From: Aestuariivivens insulae
Lineage (GTDB): Bacteria; Bacteroidota; Bacteroidia; Flavobacteriales; Flavobacteriaceae
NCBI RefSeq assembly: GCF_022662195.1
Contig: NZ_JAKMCS010000007.1
Coordinates: forward strand, 124,001-188,000
Reading direction: 5' to 3'
Length of the DNA: 64,000 nucleotides
The notes under the pieces are model-generated. The model made no database searches and was not told where the DNA came from. It saw only the letters and a list, made by a program, of their open reading frames with translations. The position numbers and the translations under genes were made by a program. Below are positions 1 to 6,740 of the stretch, piece after piece (position 1 is the stretch's first letter; every line of letters starts with the position of its first letter).

Positions 1-726
1 GAAATTATTCTCATTGTAGCGATTCGCGTCCCATATGGCATGCGATTTGTTTTCAAAATTAAGAATCAGCAGTCCCGAATCTTCACCCTTAATGACTGGG
101 TTTAACCTTTTCAATATGGCATAGACACTGTCTATTTCGCCTGCATGATAACGAAAGGTGTCTATAAAATGTACGCCCGTTTCATATATGAGTAGCTTTT
201 TGTAATCCCTGAAATAGGGTTGTCTGGATAAATAGGCGTCTTCACCCCAACCATCACCCATACGGCTTCTAAAGTTAAGACTGAATAGATCCCCAATTTC
301 ACCTTGATCAATGAGTTTTTTTATTTCCCTATGCCAAGGTTGGAATCTGAAATTTTCGTGAACCACAAAGCGTACATTTCTTTTTGATACATAGTCCACA
401 ATCTTTTGAGCCTCTTCGAAGGTTGGAGCCAATGGCTTTTGGCAAATGATATGCACACCGTGATCTGCTGCAAACTTACACATTTCGAAGTGGGTTTCGG
501 GAGGTGTTATAATGTCTACAAAATATGGTTTTTCTTTAAGGATCATATCCTTGTAATCGATATAGTGATTTTGAACACCGTAAGGCTCCATAATACTTTT
601 GGCACGTTCTTTATTAGAATTACATAAGGCTGTTATTTCCACTTCCGGTATACGGGTCCAAGCTTCGTATTGAAATTTACTGAAGTATCCTGCGCCAATG
701 GCAACCCCTTTTAATTTATTTTTCAT
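1..726 (-). CDS. Gfo/Idh/MocA family oxidoreductase (3' end outside window)
   Basis: Reading the minus strand from the ATG at 724-726 gives MKNKLKGVAIGAGYFSKFQY, a Rossmann start with the GxGxxG-like GAGYFS loop, then the EKP-type motif seen here as CQKPLAP, and HENFRFQPWH. These are hallmarks of NAD(P)-dependent Gfo/Idh/MocA sugar dehydrogenases. About 242 residues are visible and the C-terminus runs off the left edge. Its first 11 bases overlap the 3' end of the MFS transporter gene, so the two are translationally coupled. The family oxidises or epimerises sugars, inositols and sugar acids. The actual substrate is unknown, but the neighbours (four-carbon-acid kinase, tartrate-type dehydrogenase) suggest a sugar acid. 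No secretion signal is seen, so a cytoplasmic location is expected. Confidence 0.88.
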   Translation of the reverse strand, partial: MKNKLKGVAIGAGYFSKFQYEAWTRIPEVEITALCNSNKERAKSIMEPYGVQNHYIDYKDMILKEKPYFVDIITPPETHFEMCKFAADHGVHIICQKPLAPTFEEAQKIVDYVSKRNVRFVVHENFRFQPWHREIKKLIDQGEIGDLFSLNFRSRMGDGWGEDAYLSRQPYFRDYKKLLIYETGVHFIDTFRYHAGEIDSVYAILKRLNPVIKGEDSGLLILNFENKSHAIWDANRYNENNF

Positions 727-1987
727 TTGTTATTGGTTTAGTTGAATCCATAAATATCCAGCAAATAATGGCAACTCCCCCAAGAAGAGCAGCCAGGAAA
801 AAGAAAGAATCGTTAGATCCTGTCCATGATTGTAAATAGGGAAAGGCCAAGGCTGTTGCAAAAGCCCCAAGATTACCAGCCATGTTCATCATTCCAGACA
901 CCTTACCAGAATGTTCTTTTCCAATATCCATACAAAACGACCACGATGGGCTAAGTGTCATATCTGCTCCAAAAATGGAAACCGATAGGCATAAAACTGC
1001 GCCTAATGCTGTGTCCATATAAAGACTGGAAAGGATTCCAATAACTACCATGCTAAAACCTATAATTGCTGGTATTTGTCTTGAGGTTTTCCATTTGCCC
1101 GTTTTGTAAATAGTGTCGACGGTATAACCAGATACCCAATTTCCTAATGCTCCTGCCAATAGGGGCATCATAGCATATAGTCCAGTAGTTATTAAATTCA
1201 AATTATACTTGTCTTTGATGTATGGGAAGAGCCAGGTCAACATAAAGAAGAAAATAAAGTTACTACCAATATACTGAACCATGGCAAGGATGGTATTTGT
1301 AGAGCCAAGAATACGTTTTACAGATAAATTTTCTTTGTCAATTTCTTTCCCTTGCTGACGATTATTAATAATAAAGGCCTTTTCGATTTCAGAAATGCCA
1401 GGGTGTTCTTCAGGTTTGTTTCTAAAAAATAAATAAAACAATAGGGCGCATACAATGCCTACGGCACCAAAGAAATAGAAAATGTTGCGCCATCCCCAAG
1501 CATCAATTAAATAAGCTACCAATGGGAGCGCAAAAGCGGCTCCTAATCTTGAACCAGAGAAATTAATACCTTGAAAAATACCCCTTTCTTTCAATGGTAT
1601 CCATGAATATGCGGCTCTCGCAATATTGGGAAAAGCACCAGCCTCTCCAGAGCCAAAAATGAATCTGGCCAAAAGCATGGATGTATAATTCCAGGCTGCA
1701 CCTGTCAACGCCGTAAAAATTGACCATAAAACCATAATAGAGGTCATTACTTTTCTAACGCCAAATCGGTCTCCCAATGCACCTCCTGGTACCTGAAATA
1801 GGGCATAGCCCAAGGCAAAAGCACTTAATACCCATCCCATTTGTATGTCGGTCAAGTTTAAATCACCTGTTATAGAATCTTTAGCAGAAGAAATACATAC
1901 TCTGTCTATGTATAATAGTAATGTAATTAAAAATGATCCTGCAAAGAATCCATATCTTTTTTTTGGAATGTGTTTTTCCGTATTCAT
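716..1987 (-). CDS. MFS transporter, anion:cation symporter (hexuronate/sugar-acid) type
   Basis: A 423-residue polytopic protein with about 12 hydrophobic segments. After the first helix it has YIDRVCISSA, followed by the MFS loop 2-3 signature GALGDRFGVRKV and GSGEAGAFPNIARAA, a block typical of the ACS family (ExuT, GudP, galactonate and tartrate transporters). Known members import hexuronates, glucarate, galactonate and related acids across the inner membrane. It lies one base downstream of the kinase gene and overlaps the oxidoreductase gene, so it is part of the operon. I infer uptake of a sugar acid or of an unsaturated uronate-derived product. The exact substrate cannot be read from sequence. 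Confidence 0.9.
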   Translation of the reverse strand: MNTEKHIPKKRYGFFAGSFLITLLLYIDRVCISSAKDSITGDLNLTDIQMGWVLSAFALGYALFQVPGGALGDRFGVRKVMTSIMVLWSIFTALTGAAWNYTSMLLARFIFGSGEAGAFPNIARAAYSWIPLKERGIFQGINFSGSRLGAAFALPLVAYLIDAWGWRNIFYFFGAVGIVCALLFYLFFRNKPEEHPGISEIEKAFIINNRQQGKEIDKENLSVKRILGSTNTILAMVQYIGSNFIFFFMLTWLFPYIKDKYNLNLITTGLYAMMPLLAGALGNWVSGYTVDTIYKTGKWKTSRQIPAIIGFSMVVIGILSSLYMDTALGAVLCLSVSIFGADMTLSPSWSFCMDIGKEHSGKVSGMMNMAGNLGAFATALAFPYLQSWTGSNDSFFFLAALLGGVAIICWIFMDSTKPITNEK

Positions 1988-1988
1988 G

Positions 1989-3389
1989 TTACGATAGTTT
2001 TTTTATTATTTCGGAAAGAGATTTTTCATCGCCTATATTGCCGGGGAACACAATATATAATAGTTTGGGAAACCGGGTTTCCATTCCCATTTCCCATACC
2101 GGAACACCCGGAAGGATTTGTCCTAAAACCTTAGAGCGATTCATGTATAGTCCTTTTATGGCTAAATCGTGCGAGGTAATGCCGCCTTTGGCCAGTATAT
2201 ACTTTGGACAAACCTTGATGCCATTTACCATGGTAACTAGGGCTTGCGATATTTTTGTAGCAATATCAATATTGGTTTTAGCATTGTTGCCAGTAATTAA
2301 CTTTCTGCTGGTGTAGACTATTGCATCCCTACCACTTTCTGTCGTTTTGTTGATATTAGAAATTATGGATTCTAAATATGCCGTTGATCGAGGGCCTAAT
2401 ACTATTTCCACGTCCACCACTATAGTGGTTATTTGGTTATTGTTTTCAAAAACGTGTTTAAGTTGACTTGATGATTTAGGAACATAGGAGCCTACGATGG
2501 TTAACCCGCCGTTTTTATTTTTTGGATCAATTAGTTGCTCTGTATCTAATAAAGGCTTTGGGGTTAAGCCTATATAGGAAGGAGCAAAAGAGCTGGAAGT
2601 CCGATAGAGAATCTTTTTTCCCGATTTTTCTGCTAGTAAAAGAGCTTGTGCGACTTTATCTAGGTCGCTGTAGCTTACTGCGTTTATGATACAGTACTTT
2701 CCAGGGGCAATTGCACTTATTAAAGTACATAAAGCATTAACATCCATAGTTCGAATAGTTTCAATGCTTATAGAAACCACATTGGGAGCTTTGGTTTTTC
2801 CGTTGGTTTTTTCCTCAATATAATATTTTAAATCAGCATTCATATAAGCAAATGTATGATCCTTTGAGAACGCCGTTTTATTCACCGGGACTAATTTCTG
2901 GTTTTCATTGATATAATGAATATCAGATATGGTAACCCTTCCTCCCTCAAACATAACAGGAGCAAAAACGGTAATGGCTTTATTAAAATCACCAGATTGT
3001 TTTATGGCTTCTATTTCTGAAAAATGACCTCTTAGTGTTGAATCACTCCGACTTACAATGGTATAATCACGAAGGGTTAATTGTGATGCTTTAAGGATGT
3101 TTTTTGATATTTCCTTATATATAGCCGAAGATTTTTCTTTAGATAGACTTCTTGAATTTGTTAAAATGAAAAATGTCCGTGTTTCTTTTTTAAATTCATG
3201 GATTAAAGTGTTTAAATCCCATTGTGTTAAAATAGGTACATCGTATACAGTTTGGTTTCCAGTAGGGTCATCGTCAATTATCACACAGGTTTTGTTGGAT
3301 GTATTGAACAGGATCTTGTTGGAGTCTCTGTAATTGTAAGTATCCTCTTTTGGAAGTTGTCCTAATATGTCTTTTAGAAATAAACTCAT
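1989..3389 (-). CDS. four-carbon acid sugar kinase family protein (DUF1537 / OtnK-like)
   Basis: The 466-residue protein carries the family signature IIDDDPTGNQTVYDVP near residue 37, then SRSDSTLRGHF and GGITSHDLA, the latter in the C-terminal nucleotide-binding domain. These are conserved in DUF1537 kinases such as OtnK, DenK and DtnK. Characterised members phosphorylate 3-oxo-tetronate, D-erythronate or D-threonate with ATP. The length matches a standard two-domain member. Its start ATGA overlaps the end of the cyclase-family gene by 4 bases and its stop is next to the transporter start, showing tight operon organisation. The identity of the C4 acid is not determined. Usual partners (PdxA2, OtnC, OtnI) are not in the window, and an isopropylmalate-type dehydrogenase is present instead. 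Confidence 0.87.
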   Translation of the reverse strand: MSLFLKDILGQLPKEDTYNYRDSNKILFNTSNKTCVIIDDDPTGNQTVYDVPILTQWDLNTLIHEFKKETRTFFILTNSRSLSKEKSSAIYKEISKNILKASQLTLRDYTIVSRSDSTLRGHFSEIEAIKQSGDFNKAITVFAPVMFEGGRVTISDIHYINENQKLVPVNKTAFSKDHTFAYMNADLKYYIEEKTNGKTKAPNVVSISIETIRTMDVNALCTLISAIAPGKYCIINAVSYSDLDKVAQALLLAEKSGKKILYRTSSSFAPSYIGLTPKPLLDTEQLIDPKNKNGGLTIVGSYVPKSSSQLKHVFENNNQITTIVVDVEIVLGPRSTAYLESIISNINKTTESGRDAIVYTSRKLITGNNAKTNIDIATKISQALVTMVNGIKVCPKYILAKGGITSHDLAIKGLYMNRSKVLGQILPGVPVWEMGMETRFPKLLYIVFPGNIGDEKSLSEIIKKLS

Positions 3390-4024
3390 TGTTTATGTTC
3401 AATAGCGATTACGCGTGCTGGAGAGCCATCTCCATGGCCTATTTTTAAAGGGAGCGCTATTAGTTCAATACAGTTTGACCGTAAGTTTTCTAGGTTGGTT
3501 AGTCCTTCTATAATAACCACTCCCCTCAATAAAATTTGGTGAATTTTAGTGACTTCAGTTAAATTATTTACATCGGCAACAGAAGGCGGTTCAACACCAA
3601 GCATCTTAACCTTGTTGCTTAGGCACCAGATGGCCAATGACTCGCTTATTCTGGGTAATTCGTTCCTGTACTTTGGTGTATTTACGAATTTTGACCAGCC
3701 TGTCCAAAAAATTAAGCTGTCTCCATTCTTAAATTCCCTTTGGATGTTTAAAGGAATGTGCTTTGGATCTATCAATCCTTTTGGGCCTATGTCGCGCACA
3801 TCGATAACCCAGGCTCTTCCTATAAAATTCTCAACAGGGATTTCATCAATAGTTTGTTCGCTAACATTAAAATGTATTGGTGCATCCATATGGGTGCCAC
3901 AATGGGAGTAAAAGGTTAGGGTGCTCGCATTCCACCCTTCATTATCAATGGTTTTACTGGCCGTTTTGGTAAACCCTGTAAAATCATTAGTATACTTTAA
4001 TGTAAGGTCAATAATCCTATTCAT
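3386..4024 (-). CDS. cyclase family protein (kynurenine formamidase-like metal hydrolase)
   Basis: This 212-residue protein starts IIDLTLKYTNDFTGF and has the metal-binding motif HCGTHMDAPIHF at about residues 40-52, the HxGTHxDxPxH signature of the PF04199 cyclase superfamily. It ends with a GDGSPARVIA block typical of the fold. Characterised relatives are kynurenine formamidase and isatin hydrolase, which cleave amides or lactams at a divalent metal. In sugar-acid operons such proteins may act as lactonases or dehydratases, but that is inference. There is no tryptophan-catabolic gene nearby, so kynurenine formamidase is unlikely to be its real role. It overlaps the kinase gene and lies 217 bp downstream of the dehydrogenase gene. 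Confidence 0.82.
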   Translation of the reverse strand: MNRIIDLTLKYTNDFTGFTKTASKTIDNEGWNASTLTFYSHCGTHMDAPIHFNVSEQTIDEIPVENFIGRAWVIDVRDIGPKGLIDPKHIPLNIQREFKNGDSLIFWTGWSKFVNTPKYRNELPRISESLAIWCLSNKVKMLGVEPPSVADVNNLTEVTKIHQILLRGVVIIEGLTNLENLRSNCIELIALPLKIGHGDGSPARVIAIEHKQ

Positions 4025-4152
4025 TGGTTATAATGATTAATTGAAATCCTGCTTGTTCCTTAAGGAAGGTACTTTAGCCGCAGTAGTTTCGGTTTCTGAA
4101 AATTTTCTTAGCCACAAATTACGAATAATAGAATCAATATCATATTTCTAAT

Positions 4153-4196
4153 CCTGCCGGCAGGTAGATGAGTAGGGGACTAAAAGACTTTTAGTC
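4153..4196. repeat. two intergenic inverted repeats
   Basis: CCTGCCGGCAGG (4153-4164) is a perfect 12-bp palindrome. GACTAAAA-GAC-TTTTAGTC (4178-4196) is a perfect 8-bp hairpin. They sit in the 217-bp gap between the dehydrogenase and cyclase-family genes. Neither is followed by a T run on the minus strand, so terminator function is doubtful. They may trim or attenuate the operon transcript. Confidence 0.5.
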
Positions 4197-4241
4197 AGCA
4201 TTCAGTCTGTGTGCTAGCAGTCCAATATGATTCGGTTGACA

Positions 4242-5291
4242 CTACAGGTTTTTAATTACGGCATCTGCTACCTCTTTGGTGCCTGCCTTGCCACCTAGAT
4301 CTACTGTTAGTACTCCTTGTTGTGTGCTTTTGTCGATTGCTTTCATGATGCTATCGGCGGCTTCAACTTCGCCTAAATGCTCCAGCATGATAGCGGCCGA
4401 CCAGATTTGTCCGTAGGGATTTGCAATGTTTCTCCCTGCAATATCAGGAGCAGAACCATGTATTGGCTCGAACATAGAAGGAAATTCCTTTTCAGGGTTT
4501 ATGTTACCGCTTCCTCCAAGTCCCAGGCTTCCCATTATGGCTCCGCCTAAATCACTTAAAATATCTCCAAATAGATTGGTTGTTAAGACAACGTCAAAAA
4601 CCTCTGGCTTTAATACAAAATTTGCAGTACAATTATCAATGTACATTTGATCGTGTTCTACATCTGGGTACTCTGTGGCAACTTCCTTGATTACACGGTC
4701 CCAATAAGTTAAGCTATTAATTAAGGTGTTGGATTTGGTAATGTGGGTGACTTTGTTGCGTCTTTTCCTAGCAAGTTTAAATGCATAGTGTGCTACACGC
4801 TCGATACCTTTTCTAGTGAATACACTGGTATCAATACCCATACCATTATCAGAGTCTGGTAAATATTGACCGCCCATTTGAACAAATTCCCCCTCAACAT
4901 TCTCTCTGATAATAACAAAGTCAATATGTTTTTCACTTCTCAGCGGACGCGTTACACCAGGATAAGTTCTCACGGGTCTGTAATTTACATATTGATTGAA
5001 GTTAGTGCGTACCTTGAAGGTGTAGTCTTTGGCGGGTAGGGTGTCATCAACTGCTGGTAATCCTACAGAGCCAAAATAAACCGCATCAAATTTTTTAAGG
5101 CTGTCCAATCCATTGTCAGGAAGAAATTTGCCTTTTTCCAAATAATATTTTGCTCCCCAATTAAAGGTTTCAGAGGTTATACTAAAGTCGTGCTTTTTTG
5201 CTACGGCTTCTAAAACTCTGTATCCCTCTGGTACAATTTCATTTCCAATACCATCTCCAGGTACAACTGCAATGTTATAAGTTTTGCTCAT
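4242..5291 (-). CDS. tartrate/D-malate dehydrogenase-type decarboxylating dehydrogenase (isopropylmalate DH family)
   Basis: The 349-residue protein begins with IAVVPGDGIGNEIVPEG and contains VIIRENVEGEF, the Mg-binding stretch NLFGDILSDLGGAIMGSLG and FEPIHGSAPDIAG, the full signature of the isocitrate/isopropylmalate dehydrogenase superfamily. The sequence between residues 120 and 160 resembles tartrate dehydrogenase/D-malate dehydrogenase (TtuC, DmlA) more than LeuB, and no leu genes are near. Such enzymes oxidise a 2-hydroxy acid with NAD and decarboxylate the product using Mn or Mg. It is the first gene of the minus-strand operon, divergent from the LacI regulator. Since PdxA shares this fold, it could act on a phosphorylated tetronate made by the adjacent kinase. 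That is a hypothesis only. Confidence 0.87.
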   Translation of the reverse strand: MSKTYNIAVVPGDGIGNEIVPEGYRVLEAVAKKHDFSITSETFNWGAKYYLEKGKFLPDNGLDSLKKFDAVYFGSVGLPAVDDTLPAKDYTFKVRTNFNQYVNYRPVRTYPGVTRPLRSEKHIDFVIIRENVEGEFVQMGGQYLPDSDNGMGIDTSVFTRKGIERVAHYAFKLARKRRNKVTHITKSNTLINSLTYWDRVIKEVATEYPDVEHDQMYIDNCTANFVLKPEVFDVVLTTNLFGDILSDLGGAIMGSLGLGGSGNINPEKEFPSMFEPIHGSAPDIAGRNIANPYGQIWSAAIMLEHLGEVEAADSIMKAIDKSTQQGVLTVDLGGKAGTKEVADAVIKNL

Positions 5292-5327
5292 TTTAATAAT
5301 ATTTATTTAGGTTGTTTTACTTTGATT

Positions 5328-5361
5328 AAATATTTTATGCAAAAAATTGCATAAAATATTT
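5328..5361. promoter_or_regulatory. probable LacI-family operator 1
   Basis: A perfect inverted repeat with 15-bp arms around AAAA; the core is ATGCAA-AAAA-TTGCAT. It lies 37 bp upstream of the dehydrogenase start and 136 bp upstream of the LacI gene. Its symmetry fits dimeric LacI-type binding. Confidence 0.7.
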
Positions 5362-5436
5362 TTTTGGTTAAAATACGTTGATGTTTGCTAAATTAAATAT
5401 TATAGGTATGTTTGAATTAAACTTTAATAACTTATT

Positions 5437-5452
5437 ATGCAATAAATTGCAT
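5437..5452. promoter_or_regulatory. probable LacI-family operator 2
   Basis: ATGCAA-TAAA-TTGCAT repeats the core of the first palindrome, with its centre exactly 100 bp further on. It lies 45 bp before the LacI start codon, which suggests autoregulation and possible looping between the two sites. Confidence 0.7.
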
Positions 5453-5497
5453 TAAGTAGTTTTGATTCTTATTTTTGGATACGTAAATATTTAGATT

Positions 5498-6520
5498 TTG
5501 AAAAGGAAGATTACTTTAAGAGATATAGCTGGGGTTTTAGGGGTTTCCACTTCTACGGTGTCTAGGGCACTTCAGGATGATTACAGGATTAGCGAATCTG
5601 TAAGGAAGAAGGTTTTAATGACAGCTGATGAATTAAACTATTTTGATGGCAAATATCCAGAGTCGGTATTGCCAAAAAGAATTGGGGCCATAGGTGTGAT
5701 TGTGCCAAAGCTCTCTTATCACTTATATGCTATGGCTATAAGTGGCATAGAGAAGATGGCTGAAGAGAACAATATGCACATTATTATATGTCAGTCGAAT
5801 GAGTCTTATGAAAGAGAAAAGAGTTTAATTGAAGAACTTGTCAAGATTGGAGTTTCGGGATTAATAGTTTCTCTTGCAGGGGAAACGAAGAATTTTGATC
5901 ATTTTTTGGATCTCAAGGAGAAGAATGTACCGTTGGTTTTGTTTAATAGGCAGTGTGATGAGGTTGTGACCGATAAGGTTGTGATAGATAATTTTAAAGC
6001 GGCTTATGACGCAACGGAGCATTTAATAACTATGGGATGTAGGAATATAGCTTATTTAGGTGGGCCGGAGTCCCTTCAAATTAGTAACAAGCGATTATTT
6101 GGATATAAGCAAGCTTTGGAAGACGCCAGCTTGTCTATAGGCGAAAAGCACATTGGACACTGTAATTTTACAAAGGAAGGTAATTTAAGTGCAGCTAGAA
6201 AATTAGTTTACTCGCCAGTTCCGCCAGATGGTATTTTAGCATTCAGTGATCAGGTAGCTATAGCGGTTATGGTAGCAGCAAAAGAAAGAGGGCTTAAAAT
6301 ACCAGAAGATTTGGCAATAATAGGTTTTAACAATGAACCCGTAAACGAGCTTCTTGAGCCATCTTTGACCAGTATTGATCAACCAGCTTTTAGAATGGGG
6401 TATGAAGCTGCCAAATTGATTTTTGGGAAAATCCACAAAAGTTCTAAAAAAATAACCCATATAGTGCTGAAATCTGAATTGGTAATTAGGAATTCTACCA
6501 ATAGAAACAAATTAAACTGA
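5498..6520 (+). CDS. LacI family transcriptional regulator
   Basis: This 340-residue protein opens with the LacI helix-turn-helix KITLRDIAGVLGVSTSTVSRAL and hinge helix VRKKVLMTADELNY. A periplasmic-binding-protein-like sensor follows from about residue 62, with FNRQCDEVVTDKVVIDN and a PDGILAFSDQVA block. The start is a TTG, since no ATG lies close upstream and the reading begins directly with the DNA-binding domain. It is divergent from the sugar-acid operon and the two palindromes sit between them, so local repression relieved by a pathway intermediate is likely. It could also affect the polysaccharide cluster downstream, but the palindrome was not found there. Confidence 0.92.
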   Translation: MKRKITLRDIAGVLGVSTSTVSRALQDDYRISESVRKKVLMTADELNYFDGKYPESVLPKRIGAIGVIVPKLSYHLYAMAISGIEKMAEENNMHIIICQSNESYEREKSLIEELVKIGVSGLIVSLAGETKNFDHFLDLKEKNVPLVLFNRQCDEVVTDKVVIDNFKAAYDATEHLITMGCRNIAYLGGPESLQISNKRLFGYKQALEDASLSIGEKHIGHCNFTKEGNLSAARKLVYSPVPPDGILAFSDQVAIAVMVAAKERGLKIPEDLAIIGFNNEPVNELLEPSLTSIDQPAFRMGYEAAKLIFGKIHKSSKKITHIVLKSELVIRNSTNRNKLN

Positions 6521-6630
6521 TTTTTGTAAAGTATTGAATTCGTTAGGATCTTGGATTTTGGGGAGTCCATTAATGAGGAGTTAATAAAGTTGTTCTTTTT
6601 TGTACAAGATTTGCTAATATTTAAGTGCTA

Positions 6631-6647
6631 ACAAGACAGGGCAGGAT
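6631..6647 (+). promoter_or_regulatory. putative PUL/rhamnose regulon box A (upstream of GH78)
   Basis: ACAAGA-CAGG-GCAGGAT matches the pattern ACAnnA-CASN-ACAGGAT shared by five intergenic sites here, with half-sites 10 bp apart. It lies 93 nt before the first GH78 start and is the weakest of the five matches. Confidence 0.45.
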
Positions 6648-6740
6648 AGTTTTTTTTCAAATATGAACCACATTGCTATTTTATTTTATAAAAGATAAAT
6701 ATAAAACTTAACTATCCAATGTTTTAAATTCTGTTTAGTA

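Noticed and set aside
3386-4024. Kynurenine formamidase for tryptophan breakdown
   Set aside because: The motif fits the superfamily, but no kynurenine pathway gene is near and the operon is for sugar acids.
4242-5291. 3-isopropylmalate dehydrogenase (LeuB)
   Set aside because: Same superfamily, but there are no leucine genes and the sequence resembles tartrate/D-malate dehydrogenases more.
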